From: Deltaproteobacteria bacterium
GTDB lineage: Bacteria > Desulfobacterota > Desulfobacteria > Desulfobacterales > UBA5852
Assembly: GCA_020444045.1 (NCBI GenBank)
Contig: JAHLLS010000003.1
Location: forward strand, 228,707 to 292,706
Length of the DNA: 64,000 nucleotides
Direction of reading: 5' to 3'
In this document: positions 44,270-53,043 of the stretch, one piece after another
Position numbering within the stretch: the first letter of the stretch is position 1
Layout of the letters: the number at the start of each line of letters is the position of its first letter
Position numbers and translations under genes: made by a program
The notes under the pieces: generated by a model
Database searches by the model: none
Seen by the model: the letters and a program-made list of their open reading frames with translations, nothing else
Told to the model about the DNA's origin: nothing

Positions 44270-45904
44270 ATGAAACAAAAAAGCCTGAGCCTTCGATCCC
44301 TTTCCCTTTGTTTTTTTGCATCCCTCCTTTTTATATCGTTCCCGGTGGTGGCAGACACGGATCGCGGCATACAAACTATCACCGGTCGCTATGCGTTGGT
44401 AATCGGCAACAGTGCTTATCCGGTTTCGCCATTGAAAAATCCGGTTAATGATTCTGGGGACATAGCACAATTATTAGGGAAGCTCGGTTTCACGGTTATG
44501 CACCGGCACGATGTCGGTATTCGGGAGATGGAAAAAGCGGTCCGTGACTTTGGAGAAGTCTTGAGAACCGGGGGCACTGGGTTATTTTATTATGCTGGTC
44601 ACGGGATGCAAGTGGAGGGGCGCAACTACCTGATTCCTGTGGATGCAAGGATTGAGTCTGAGTCGGACGTGCGTTTCGAAGCCCTGGATGTGGGCCGGGT
44701 GCTGGGCAAGATGGAGGATGCGGGCAACAGGCTCAATATCGTGATTCTGGATGCATGTCGGGACAACCCGTTTGCCCGTGGATTTCGTTCTACACGCAGT
44801 GGTTTGGCGCGTATGGACGCCCCCCGGGGCACACTGATTGCTTATGCCACTGCACCGGGATCGGTAGCGGCGGACGGTGACGGACGTAATGGGATTTATA
44901 CCAAGAATTTGCTGGCCTATATGGCGACCCCAGGGCTGCCGGTGGAGCAGGTCTTTAAAAACGTTCGAATTGGGGTGATTCGCGATACGAACCAGAAGCA
45001 GGTCCCCTGGGAGGCCTCTTCACTGACCGGGGATTTTTATTTTGCGCCGCCAGCAGTGGTAAAGGAAACGGCGCGCAAGGAGAAAGATTTCGAGAAAACC
45101 CAACAACACGGTTCGCGAGAAAGCACCGAAGTAATATTTTGGGAGTCCATCAAAGACTCAGACAATCCCGAATTGTTTAAAGCCTATCTGCGCAAATTCC
45201 CAAAAGGCGTTTTCTCAGACATTGCCCGTTATAAATTGCAGGAACTGAGTTCCTCCTCTTCACAGAAAGAAGCTTCAAAAGTACAAGAACCTGCTATTGA
45301 AAACCCGGAAAAGCCACTGCTGGCATATGCCAAGGATGAGCGCCAGGTTACTCAATTCAAGCTTAGATCAGAAAGCATGCGTTTGCCCTATCAGTCGGAT
45401 ATCGATGAAATGTTGACCAAGTATGGTTTTTACGATACGGGTCGCAACCCCCATGGAACTTTCCTGAACCAGCTTTCGATACAAAGCGAAGATGTAATTT
45501 TAGACGCGAAAACAGGTTTAATGTGGCAGAGGAGCGGCTCACCAAATGAAAAATCATTCATAGGTGCCAAGAGTTATATCGAACAATTGAATGAGAATAA
45601 GTTCGCTGGATTCTCCGATTGGCGTCTGCCGACAATTGAAGAATTAGCTTCGATTATTGCAAAGACAAAAGCGAATGACCTGCACATAGAAAAGGCTTTC
45701 ACGAAACAACATAAAAGATGCTGGAGCATTGATACGGCTGAGAAAACCATCAATGCCCTAAATACGCGGCATGAGGCGTGGATTGTTGATTTTGTGAGCG
45801 GACGGATTGAAAAAGCAATATGGTTCATAGGTGGAATAGGCTGGGCATCTCGCTATGAAAAAAATGTGCGTAATTATGTGCGCGCAGTGAGATCGAATCA
45901 ATAA
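44270..45904 (+). CDS. Caspase-family protease fused to a DUF1566 domain
   Basis: The 544-residue protein starts MKQKSLSLRSLSLCFFASLLFISFPVVA, a signal peptide. Residues ~35-270 are a caspase domain: YALVIGNSAYPVSPLKNPVNDSG, catalytic His111 in YYAGHGMQ and Cys163 in ILDACRDNPF, with YATAPGSVAADG and ALSGDF-like end (SSLTGDFYF). A linker contains a short tetratrico-like motif (FWESIKDSDNPELFKAYLRKFPKG), and ~415-540 is a DUF1566 (Lcl-type) domain with AKTGLMWQR, DWRLPTIEELASII and a final VRAVRS. Such fusions are exported and may process or bind surface ligands. The start was placed at the ATG that begins the signal peptide. Confidence 0.9.
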   Translation: MKQKSLSLRSLSLCFFASLLFISFPVVADTDRGIQTITGRYALVIGNSAYPVSPLKNPVNDSGDIAQLLGKLGFTVMHRHDVGIREMEKAVRDFGEVLRTGGTGLFYYAGHGMQVEGRNYLIPVDARIESESDVRFEALDVGRVLGKMEDAGNRLNIVILDACRDNPFARGFRSTRSGLARMDAPRGTLIAYATAPGSVAADGDGRNGIYTKNLLAYMATPGLPVEQVFKNVRIGVIRDTNQKQVPWEASSLTGDFYFAPPAVVKETARKEKDFEKTQQHGSRESTEVIFWESIKDSDNPELFKAYLRKFPKGVFSDIARYKLQELSSSSSQKEASKVQEPAIENPEKPLLAYAKDERQVTQFKLRSESMRLPYQSDIDEMLTKYGFYDTGRNPHGTFLNQLSIQSEDVILDAKTGLMWQRSGSPNEKSFIGAKSYIEQLNENKFAGFSDWRLPTIEELASIIAKTKANDLHIEKAFTKQHKRCWSIDTAEKTINALNTRHEAWIVDFVSGRIEKAIWFIGGIGWASRYEKNVRNYVRAVRSNQ

Positions 45905-46049
45905 CCTACGCTCATAATTTATAAAGTAAATATGGCTATATATTGAATAATTTTCTTACAACTTTTTTATGGTCTTTACGTACTAAATGGATGTCTTGAA
46001 TTTTCCTGATAACTCCAAATAATCTACGAAGCGATCTAAGTTTTGATTA

Positions 46050-46193
46050 CTGCTATGGTCTCGCACTAATCAGACCAGAAAATATTTGAGGTAGCCGATC
46101 CTAATCCTGGATCGAGCTGTGAGATTTTAGATTACGGGAGCATCTATAGTAAAATTATTTGAGTTAGGGGGGAGCGACTGGCACGTAATTCCC
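46050..46193 (+). repeat. Intergenic repeat, copy 5 (compact form)
   Basis: CTGCTATGGTC, ACTAATCAG (46065-46073), GCCGATCCTAATCCTGGATC and finally TGGCACGTAATTCCC (46179-46193). Left and right boxes are 114 bp apart with no gene inside. Unlike most copies, no plus-strand gene follows; the next gene is the minus-strand pentapeptide protein. Nothing else is seen in 45905-46439. Confidence 0.6.
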
Positions 46194-46439
46194 ATTTTGG
46201 GCAGTTTCGTTTTTTGGCGGATTACTCAATGATAACCCGATACACGCTATTTGACTTTCCTGCAGGTTAAGACAACACAGAAAGGGTGTTGTTCAATCGT
46301 CGAGCCTTTCCGTCAAATAGCAGTCCACCAGCCGACATCGTCGAAAGACGGCTTGCGGGAAGCCGCCCAAACCGATAATCCTGTAAGGATATCCCTTCAT
46401 ATTTGGTGATACAAATGCCAAAGACAAAAGCATAGTCCG

Positions 46440-46916
46440 TTACTTTTGATAATGTCCCTCGCATGAATGATTATGATCGTCGCTAAAACTGCCGTCCGGA
46501 CACGTCGCCCCCATCATTATCAGGCCCTTGGTCTTGGCCCCTTCCAAATTGGCGTCACGAAAATTGGTTCCCTGAACCCAGGCTCCTGTCAAATCCGCAT
46601 CCCGCAGATCGGCCCCCTCGAAATTGCAATCGGATAAATCGGCAAAGGTAAGCTTGGATCTTTGAAGATTGGCCTTCTTGAAATTGGACCGGGACAAAAC
46701 GGCGGAGTAAAAATCAGATTGACTCAGGTTGGCGCTTTCAAAATCCGTCGACCGAAAAATTCCAAAGGTTAGATTGGCCGAACTCAGATTCATATAACGG
46801 AAGCAGGCACCACTCAGGTCACATCCGACCAGCTCGGTTTCCGCCGGGACGGTTGATGCTGAAAGGATCAAAGCGAACATCACGATGACGCTCCAAAACA
46901 TACCTTTTAGTTTCAT
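46440..46916 (-). CDS. Exported pentapeptide-repeat protein
   Basis: The 158-residue protein (MKLKGMFWSVIVMFALILSA) has a signal peptide ending near TVPA, then about 20 consecutive pentapeptide repeats of A(D/N)LxX type (CDLSGACFRYMNLSSANLTFG...; FEGADLRDADLTGAWVQGTNFRDANLEGAK) that form a right-handed quadrilateral beta helix. A short Cys-containing tail follows (CPDGSFSDDHNHSCEGHY). GGGAGG sits seven bases before the ATG at 46916, so this start is preferred over one at 46934. Such proteins act as structural scaffolds or ligand mimics; specific function unknown. Confidence 0.85.
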   Translation of the reverse strand: MKLKGMFWSVIVMFALILSASTVPAETELVGCDLSGACFRYMNLSSANLTFGIFRSTDFESANLSQSDFYSAVLSRSNFKKANLQRSKLTFADLSDCNFEGADLRDADLTGAWVQGTNFRDANLEGAKTKGLIMMGATCPDGSFSDDHNHSCEGHYQK

Positions 46917-46934
46917 TTTGGGCCTCCCATTCAT

Positions 46935-47674
46935 GGTTTTGGGTTAAAGGCAAGCACGGGTAATTTTTTGCTATCGCGAATACCCGTCAGTAATGCGGCG
47001 TCGTTCATAGAGTCCGCTTGAATGGGTGGGGCATTTTTTAGCGTAGCAGGCGTTTGCGGACCAAAGTAAGGAAGGATCGGAGGTATGAAATGGAAGCCTA
47101 GTAGAAGCTAGCTAGGTCGGATGAAAAGGAGGAATCAATCATGTGCACAGAGTACGGCAGCGATGTGAGCGATAATTTAAGCTGATGCCGCCATGAAAAA
47201 GGTTTTTTACCCATATACCAAGCTAGATCAAGACGGGCTATTGTCAATGATAGACTCACAAAATGGCTGGAAAGAATATTCGGTGCAACAGTCAGTGCAA
47301 CAACCGGTGCAACAGCGCGGGGAAACCGGTGAGACCGCGGCTAAGTGCTTTACGGATCAGAACGATCGTTCACAAAGGCCGGCGATTGATGCTGCGGTGG
47401 ATCGGGAAAAGATGGTTGGGCAATGGCACGTTGTTTTTCATTGCATAGGCGGGGATAGGGTCTTACCTGTCGATGGGGATTAACGGGATAGCTCGGATAT
47501 AAGTGAACCGTGTTTAAAAACCGTTAGACTGCATACCTACTATCTTTGTGGTTACGGCTGTGGTTTCGGACTAATCAGAGTGCTGAATCCTTAGGATAGA
47601 CGCTCCTAATCGGATTGAATCATCAGTCGAACGTTAATAATAGCTCAACTCAAATTGTAAAGATGTAATGCCCA
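46935..47674. other. Gene-poor region, 740 bp, with a strong but orphan ribosome binding site
   Basis: AAAAGGAGGAATCAATC precedes an ATG at 47141, but the frame stops after 14 codons (MCTEYGSDVSDNLS), suggesting the 5' stub of a lost gene. A following frame (47193-47483) begins plausibly but becomes compositionally poor (repeats of VQQ) and is probably not a gene. Confidence 0.4.
47555..47625 (+). repeat. Left part of intergenic repeat, copy 6
   Basis: TACGGCTGTGGTTTCGG, ACTAATCAG at 47570-47578, GTGCTGAATCCTTAGGATA and GACGCTCCTAATC. It matches the left boxes at 37.40, 46.07 and 62.40 kb. The matching right part lies 0.8 kb away at 48.33-48.43 kb, beyond a minus-strand gene. Confidence 0.6.
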
Positions 47675-47974
47675 TCAAATATCGAGAATTTCATAAAACT
47701 GTTCGGTGACAGGCTTCGAATTATCACACCACGTCTCCCGCAAACTCCGAACCAATTTCTGATATGTCCCAGCCTGTTCTTCTTTATAATTTTCTAAATC
47801 TGCCCTGCTTCTGAAAAGCATTATCGCTCCACATTGAGATGGATCGCTTTGATTTTGGAAAAATTCTACACGACGGACACCCATAACTCCACGAAGTTCT
47901 GCTGCTGACGTTTCCATCCATTTTCTAAAATCTTTATCCTGTAGGGCATGGTAAGTCACTACACGCATAATCAT
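47675..47974 (-). CDS. Small dimeric alpha/beta-barrel protein (ABM monooxygenase-like)
   Basis: The 99-residue protein (MIMRVVTYHALQDKDFRKWME) has the length and pattern of antibiotic biosynthesis monooxygenase/dimeric alpha-beta barrel proteins: a first strand RVVTYHAL, a helix, VRRVEFFQNQSDPSQCGAIMLFRSRADLENY and a second helix. Such proteins oxidise aromatic substrates or act as ligand-binding or stress proteins. GGGGG precedes the ATG. It lies between the left and right boxes of repeat copy 6, on the strand opposite to the repeats, in the same position as the recombinase in copy 8. Confidence 0.65.
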   Translation of the reverse strand: MIMRVVTYHALQDKDFRKWMETSAAELRGVMGVRRVEFFQNQSDPSQCGAIMLFRSRADLENYKEEQAGTYQKLVRSLRETWCDNSKPVTEQFYEILDI

Positions 47975-48242
47975 ATCAACCCCCTTTTTTTGAAACTTAC
48001 TGTTTGGTAGTCAGGCCAAATAGAAATAAATGCATTTGGAACAGACAGGCATGGTTAGCAATTGAGGGTCGCTGAAGAGGAGCGCATCAGTAGCCTATAT
48101 TGTTTTAAATTAGGAATATTGCGCCACATTTCAAGCATGTTTTTTAGGGTCATCCGGTTTAAGCGTGCTTAGAGTTGAAAAAAATGGACATACATGCCCA
48201 GTGTGACTGTGACGAGCAGTTACACACAAAAGGAGGGCACAT

Positions 48243-48362
48243 ATGTCCACAAGCTTGCTGTATCATGGTTTCAGTATTCGCGGCTACCAGTTTCAACGTT
48301 GTCTGTTTATCCTCCTTCGGTTAAGGATTGACGAGGGGTACATGTCAAAGGTAACCATTTGA
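48243..48362 (+). pseudogene. 5' remnant of an ISL3-family transposase gene
   Basis: After AAAAGGAGGGC, the ATG at 48243 opens MSTSLLYHGFSIRGYQFQRC, which closely resembles the N-terminus of ISL3-type transposases (MSTSLLYHxFGIRGYxY). After about 20 residues the frame runs into the right part of repeat copy 6 and stops at 48362. GTGTGACTG...CAGTTACACAC just upstream could be an IS end. The rest of the IS is gone. Confidence 0.65.
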
Positions 48363-48427
48363 TAGCAGATGCCTACTTGGAGGCTGGGATCAGACCCAGA
48401 CGGTTGGCCGAGTGGCACGTAATCTGC
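48330..48427 (+). promoter_or_regulatory. Right part of repeat copy 6 with best sigma54 -24/-12 match
   Basis: TTCGGTTAAGGATTGACGAGG, ATGTCAAAGGTAACCATTTG and GGTTGGCCGAG lead to TGGCACGTAATCTGC at 48413-48427: TGGCACG, four bases, then CTGC, placing GG and GC at the -24 and -12 spacing of sigma54 promoters. It is very similar to 63341-63450. The serine hydrolase gene starts 140 bp downstream. Confidence 0.65.
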
Positions 48428-48566
48428 GAATTTAATAGGACAGAATTCTTGCAGATATTGACCTAATCTTCAATTTTGACCAAGACTGGTCAGTCACAGG
48501 ATATTCGATCTAGTTTTTTCTTACTGTGGAAATCTCTGCTCCATAATTAGAGTCTAAGGAAAAACC

Positions 48567-49772
48567 ATGCGGAAATGGATTATTGGAATACTGGTGTTGC
48601 TGGTGGTTGTATGCGGCATTTTCTGGACGGCGGCTGACGAGGATATGCGCGGGTTGATCCTACATATGCCGACCAACAAGGATGTCCTTTTTTGGTCAAT
48701 TCCTCAGCGCGATGCCGCTTTCCGCACCTTGGACAGGATACCTATCCTTTCCAAATCCCGGGTCATCCCTGGCGGTAAAAACATTTATCCATTGCCGAAG
48801 GGGGCGCCGATTGAGGTCGATGCTGATGTGGATTCCTATATGATGAATCAGCGCACAGCCGCGTTGGTGATCGTTCACGAGGGCAATGTTCGCCTGGAAA
48901 AATATGGGCTCGACTTTAGTCCCGGCAGGCGCTGGACTAGTTTCTCGGTTGCAAAATCTTTCACCTCCACATTGGTCGGGGCCGCAATTCAAGACGGCTA
49001 TATCGAGAGTATCGATGACAACGTATCAGATTACATTCCCGACCTCAGAGGGTCGACCTATGATGATGTCACCATCAAGCAACTGCTGACAATGACATCG
49101 GGCGTAAAATGGAACGAGGATTACGGTGACCCCAAATCAGACGTAGCAATGTTTAACGCGCACAAGGCAGAACCGGGGGTCGATGTGACCGTGAGCTATA
49201 TGCGCAAATTGAAACGTGAGACATCTCCCGGCACCCAATGGGTTTACAAGACCGGCGAAACCAATCTGGTCGGGGTTTTGGTCAGTTCGGCGACTGGAAA
49301 AAATTTGTCCGACTATCTGTCAGAGAAGATTTGGCAGCCTTTTGGCATGGAGCAGGATGCAAGCTGGCTGCTGGGATCCACTGGCCATGAGATCAGCGGT
49401 TGCTGCATCCAGGCATCAACGCGCGACTTTGCGCGTTTTGGTCTGTTTATGCTGGGCGGCGGCATAGCAGACGGCAACCCGGTGCTGCCCTCTGGCTGGA
49501 TCGTTGAGGCAACCATGAAGCAGGTTGATACCACTAGACCGGGTTATGGCTACGGCTATCAATGGTGGATTTGGGATGATGGCTCTTATATGGCGCGGGG
49601 GATCTTCGGCCAGGGCATCTTTATCGATCCCAAGCGGGAACTGATCATCGCCTCGAACAGCAACTGGCCGCAGGCTACAGATATCCAGGGGGGCGATCAG
49701 GACAAGGAGCGTTCAGCTTTTTACAAGCAGGTGCAAATAGCGATTGATAGAGAAGCAAGGCCAGATAGCTGA
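48567..49772 (+). CDS. Serine hydrolase of the class C beta-lactamase/penicillin-binding family
   Basis: The 401-residue protein has an N-terminal membrane anchor or signal (WIIGILVLLVVVCGIFW). The beta-lactamase fold is marked by nucleophile Ser127 and Lys130 in FSVAKSFTS, the YKTGETN segment that stands in place of YxN, and the C-terminal GYGYGYQWWIWDD. IKQLLTMTSGVKWNED is typical of EstB/6-aminohexanoate-dimer hydrolase-like enzymes, which hydrolyse esters or amides. With the amidase at 28025, which resembles cyclic-dimer hydrolases, a nylon-oligomer-like amide pathway is conceivable but speculative. It lies downstream of the strongest sigma54-like box. Confidence 0.9.
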   Translation: MRKWIIGILVLLVVVCGIFWTAADEDMRGLILHMPTNKDVLFWSIPQRDAAFRTLDRIPILSKSRVIPGGKNIYPLPKGAPIEVDADVDSYMMNQRTAALVIVHEGNVRLEKYGLDFSPGRRWTSFSVAKSFTSTLVGAAIQDGYIESIDDNVSDYIPDLRGSTYDDVTIKQLLTMTSGVKWNEDYGDPKSDVAMFNAHKAEPGVDVTVSYMRKLKRETSPGTQWVYKTGETNLVGVLVSSATGKNLSDYLSEKIWQPFGMEQDASWLLGSTGHEISGCCIQASTRDFARFGLFMLGGGIADGNPVLPSGWIVEATMKQVDTTRPGYGYGYQWWIWDDGSYMARGIFGQGIFIDPKRELIIASNSNWPQATDIQGGDQDKERSAFYKQVQIAIDREARPDS

Positions 49773-49870
49773 TCCTAATCCTGAATCAAGATGTGACATT
49801 TTAGCTATCCAGAGCATATCCAGAAAAGTTATATATTTTCAGATGGTTGGGTGATTGGCACATAATCAAC
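49765..49870 (+). repeat. Intergenic repeat, copy 7 (partial)
   Basis: GCTGATCCTAATCCTGAATCAAG, then CCAGAGCATATCCAG and TGGCACATAATCAAC at 49856-49870. It resembles copies 3 and 5 but lacks ACTAATCAG; the left edge is at the serine hydrolase stop codon. No plus-strand gene follows; the sigma54 activator gene converges on it. Confidence 0.5.
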
Positions 49871-50030
49871 ACTTTTGCTTGCCTGAGATTGGTGCAGATT
49901 TTATTGAATCCGGCTGTCTATCTGCAGCGAATAGTGCTCACGATGCAGACAAGGATCATGGTGCGTGTTTCTGCGGTTTCGTTTAAACCATTTTCATGCA
50001 TGGGCAAAAGTTATTATCTCACCCTGCTTT

Positions 50031-51575
50031 TTACTTTTTCCCGAAAGTGATACCCAAATTTTTCATCTTGGAGCGAAGCGTATTCGGATTCATTTCCAGA
50101 AGCTCGCCCGCTCCTCCAGGGCCGTGTATTTTACCATCGGTCATTTCCAAAACCCGCTCAATGTGCCGCTTGATCACTTTATCGAGGCCCAGAACTCCCG
50201 GTAAGGAAGGCCGTTCCTGCCCTTCGCCATGCGTTCGCCGCGCCCCACTTAAATCCTCGAACTGTAGAGGGCCTTCGGGGTGCAGGATCAATGCCCGTTC
50301 GATTGCGTTTTCAAGCTCCCGCACGTTTCCCGGCCAGTCGTAAGCCATCAGGGTCTGGATCGAGCCGGCGGCAAGATCAGGCGTATTTCTTAATTTGAGC
50401 TCTTTTGCCTTTCGCTCGATCAAATGCCGGACCAATGCGGGGATGTCGCCGCTTCGACGACGCAACGGCGGGATCGATATCGGAAACACGTTCAGACGGA
50501 ACCACAAGTCCTCCCGAAACAGCCCGTCCTTTACCATCTCCTCCAGGTTTCGATTGGTGGCAGCGATGATGCGGATATCCAGGGAGATCGTCTTTACGCC
50601 GCCCACCCGTTCGATCTCCCGGTTCTGAAGGACGCGCAGGAGCCTCACCTGGGCGGCAGGCGGCAATTCACCAATCTCGTCCAGGAAAATGGTCCCCTTG
50701 TTGGCCCGCTCGAAACGGCCCCGTTTTTGGGACAGAGCGCCAGTGAAGGCTCCCTTTTCATGGCCGAAGAGCTCGCTGTCGATTAGCGAGTCCGGGATCG
50801 CGCCGCAATTGACGCTGACAAAAGGGCCTTCGCTGCGGGCCGAAGCGTAATGGATGGCGTTTGCAATCACGTCCTTTCCGGTGCCTGTCTCTCCTAAAAT
50901 CAAGACCGGACTGCCCAGCGTTGCGACCTGCTGTACCTGATACATGACTGGTTTGAGTCCGAAATTGGCCCCGACGATCTCATCTCCTGACATGCGACGA
51001 AGCTCGCTCTGCAAAAACCGGTTGTCGTCTGCCAGCAAGTCCTTGAATTTCAGAACCTCGCGGTGCTGCAGGGCGTTGGACATGGCTACGAAAAACGGTT
51101 CTTTGAGGGTCGCAAACAGCTTTGCGTGATGCGCGTTGAAACGATCGCTGCCGGCAGCGATCAGAAGGACGGCACCGACAAACTGCCCGCTGATGGCGAG
51201 TGAAATGCCAAGAATCGAGGAGGGGGGGTGGCCCAGCGCTTTGAGAAGATCTCGGGCGATCGGGTTTTCATCGGATTGGTTGCTCATGAAAAAGGGATCC
51301 GGATTCTCCCTGACTTGCCGCACATTTGCTTCCGCCCTCGCCTTAGCTTCCGCTGAAAGCGGAACCAGGACGTTCAGCAGCTCGCCTTTTTCCTTATCGG
51401 CCCGAGCGACGTACCGCATGGCACCGATATCCTCCTCATAGCTCTCGAGATAGATATTGTCGGCGGGCATGAAATCCGACAGGTAACGGATACAGTCGCG
51501 AAGTCCTTCCTCAATCTTCAAGCTGCCGCAAATTTTTAGTGTAGTTTTCCTAAAAAATTCATTCTCGTCGATCAT
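50031..51575 (-). CDS. Sigma54-interacting transcriptional activator (GAF, AAA+, Fis HTH)
   Basis: The 514-residue protein has an N-terminal GAF-type sensory domain (~20-180), an AAA+ ATPase with Walker A in GETGTGKDVI (~residue 227), the sigma54-contacting GAFTGA loop in HEKGAFTGALSQ, Walker B in GTIFLDEIGELPP, and a C-terminal Fis-like helix-turn-helix (GGAGELLEMNPNTLRSKMKNLGI). It resembles NorR/FhlA-type activators that bind a small ligand in the GAF domain, then drive open-complex formation at -24/-12 promoters. It is divergent from 51803. It is the only sigma54 activator in the window and so a candidate regulator of the TGGCACGTAAT sites. Confidence 0.93.
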   Translation of the reverse strand: MIDENEFFRKTTLKICGSLKIEEGLRDCIRYLSDFMPADNIYLESYEEDIGAMRYVARADKEKGELLNVLVPLSAEAKARAEANVRQVRENPDPFFMSNQSDENPIARDLLKALGHPPSSILGISLAISGQFVGAVLLIAAGSDRFNAHHAKLFATLKEPFFVAMSNALQHREVLKFKDLLADDNRFLQSELRRMSGDEIVGANFGLKPVMYQVQQVATLGSPVLILGETGTGKDVIANAIHYASARSEGPFVSVNCGAIPDSLIDSELFGHEKGAFTGALSQKRGRFERANKGTIFLDEIGELPPAAQVRLLRVLQNREIERVGGVKTISLDIRIIAATNRNLEEMVKDGLFREDLWFRLNVFPISIPPLRRRSGDIPALVRHLIERKAKELKLRNTPDLAAGSIQTLMAYDWPGNVRELENAIERALILHPEGPLQFEDLSGARRTHGEGQERPSLPGVLGLDKVIKRHIERVLEMTDGKIHGPGGAGELLEMNPNTLRSKMKNLGITFGKK

Positions 51576-51651
51576 GATGGCCCTCCTGTAGCGGGGTACA
51601 AGGCCCGTAGTTGTGATTATTCGTAAAATCTATCCCATATTGTCTAATATC

Positions 51652-51682
51652 GCAATTTTAATTGCTAAATATCACAATATTT
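51652..51682. promoter_or_regulatory. Two adjacent inverted repeats, candidate operator
   Basis: GCAATT-TT-AATTGC (51652-51665) is followed immediately by AAATAT-CACA-ATATTT (51667-51682), in the 230-bp gap between the activator gene and the divergent small gene. Tandem palindromes here fit a binding site for autoregulation or a divergent operator. Confidence 0.45.
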
Positions 51683-51802
51683 TTATGTGTCAATGATAAC
51701 ATATTGACATCTTTACGTTTACAATAATGGTCCGATCCTTGCTATGTCATCAACCCAAGAGGTCTGAGTCAAATGAGATTCAAAAAGTGGAGGTAACAAA
51801 CG

Positions 51803-52012
51803 GTGAACGATTATTTTATGAGAAGCATGATGCGGCAACGGCATGAAGAGATTTTGGCTGAGGTAACGGCCTGCCGGATATCGCAGCAGGGACCTCAACG
51901 AACGACGCATGGGATAAAGAATGTATTTCGCATGTTTCGTTCATTTCTCGCACAATGGAAAATCCCCATGGTCCGAAGCCGACCGGCTCTGGATGAAAGA
52001 AAAGGCATATGA
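51803..52012 (+). CDS. Small hypothetical protein (69 aa)
   Basis: A GTG start with GGAGG ten bases upstream opens MNDYFMRSMMRQRHEEILAEVTACRISQQG, followed by a basic, unstructured-looking tail. The N-terminal helix resembles short leader proteins found before other genes, but I do not recognise a family. It lies directly upstream of, and on the same strand as, the DUF6125-like gene, and divergent from the activator. Confidence 0.45.
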   Translation: MNDYFMRSMMRQRHEEILAEVTACRISQQGPQRTTHGIKNVFRMFRSFLAQWKIPMVRSRPALDERKGI

Positions 52013-52070
52013 ACTGGCCCGAAGTGATTACAGTGCGAACGACCGGAAACAACAATAGGGGGGAGAAGCC

Positions 52071-52586
52071 ATGAAGCTTATGGCGAGACTTACCAAAGAT
52101 CAAATCAAGGAATTGTTTTCAAAGAACTGGCTGACGCACGATGCCATGTGGTACGGCAGCTGTGTGCAGGAACTGGGGCCGGAGAAGGCCAACCAGCTCA
52201 ACAAGGGAGCGGTCCGTTTGATGGCCGGTATCGAAATTAAACGGATTCTCAAACTGATGGGCAAACCCAAAGGCTATCGGGCAGAAAGCTTTGATGACCT
52301 GTCGGAGATTCTGATAACAGCATTCCAAGTGGTTCAGACCAGCTTTATGAAGTTCGAAATCAGCTTTCCGGAAAAGAACCTTCTCAGGGGGAAGTTCAAT
52401 TATTGCTTTGCCTATGAAGGGGTCAAAAAGTTCGGGCTCGTGGAAACCTACGATTGCGGGATTGCCGAGCGGGTGAAGGGCTGGCTCGATGCGCTTGGCG
52501 TTCTATACACATCGACCGATTTCGCGGGCTGCCTCATGCACCAGAACGGGAAATGCATTATCGATTTTCGTTTTGAGAATATGTGA
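52071..52586 (+). CDS. DUF6125-like protein
   Basis: The 171-residue protein (MKLMARLTKDQIKELFSKNWLTHDAMWYGSC) has a helical N-terminus, a central ISFPEKNLLRGKFNYCFAYEGVKKFGL and Cys-containing ETYDCGIAERVKGWLDALGV with a final MHQNGKCIIDF. This resembles DUF6125 proteins and is distantly similar to L-2-amino-thiazoline-4-carboxylate hydrolase-type proteins such as the one at 53660. Conserved Cys residues suggest metal or ligand binding. AGGGGGGAG precedes the ATG by six bases. With the small gene at 51803 and divergent activator it may be a regulated unit. Confidence 0.7.
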   Translation: MKLMARLTKDQIKELFSKNWLTHDAMWYGSCVQELGPEKANQLNKGAVRLMAGIEIKRILKLMGKPKGYRAESFDDLSEILITAFQVVQTSFMKFEISFPEKNLLRGKFNYCFAYEGVKKFGLVETYDCGIAERVKGWLDALGVLYTSTDFAGCLMHQNGKCIIDFRFENM

Positions 52587-52599
52587 AAAGGGTCAAAAA

Positions 52600-52959
52600 A
52601 TGGACATCGATGCAGTAAAGTCTAATGAAAAACGATTCTTCGAATACGTAAATTCGAGAGACTCAAAGTCAATGAATTGTTGGATTGACGACTTCGTATC
52701 CGAAGATTTTATAAATCACAATCCAACATTTAATGTTCCTAATAATAGAGATGGGTTAAAAGAGATGTTTAGAATATTATTCAAAGCATTTCCTGAGATA
52801 AATTTTACAATTAAGGAGATCATTTTTGAAAATGATGTATTGTGCTTCCGGCATATTGTTCATGGGATTAAGGAAAATGAGGGAATTATCGGAATAGTGA
52901 TGGTTAAATTTAAAAATGGCCAAATCACAGACAGATGGGCTGTAACAGAGCCTATTTAA
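52600..52959 (+). CDS. SnoaL-like/ester cyclase family protein
   Basis: The 119-residue protein (MDIDAVKSNEKRFFEYVNSRDSKSMNCWIDDFVSEDFINHNPTF) matches the SnoaL polyketide-cyclase/NTF2-like fold: helix pair, FVSEDFINHNP, GLKEMFRILFKAFPEINFTIKEIIFENDVLCFRH and a final strand GQITDRWAVTEPI. Members of this fold bind small hydrophobic ligands; some are cyclases or isomerases. Its ATG lies 11 bp after the preceding stop with a modest GGGTC ribosome binding site. AT-rich, like neighbouring cassette-type genes. Confidence 0.78.
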   Translation: MDIDAVKSNEKRFFEYVNSRDSKSMNCWIDDFVSEDFINHNPTFNVPNNRDGLKEMFRILFKAFPEINFTIKEIIFENDVLCFRHIVHGIKENEGIIGIVMVKFKNGQITDRWAVTEPI

Positions 52960-53043
52960 GTGGTTTCATTCCCCAAGCAAGGGCTACAGTGAATTGTAGC
53001 AATCATAATCCTTGGACCCGGATTTTATGCGAGCAAAAAAGAA

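Noticed and set aside
47193..47483. Plus-strand 96-codon frame after the pentapeptide gene
   Set aside because: It has no ribosome binding site, a run of VQQ-type repeats and no family resemblance; more likely non-coding or a remnant.
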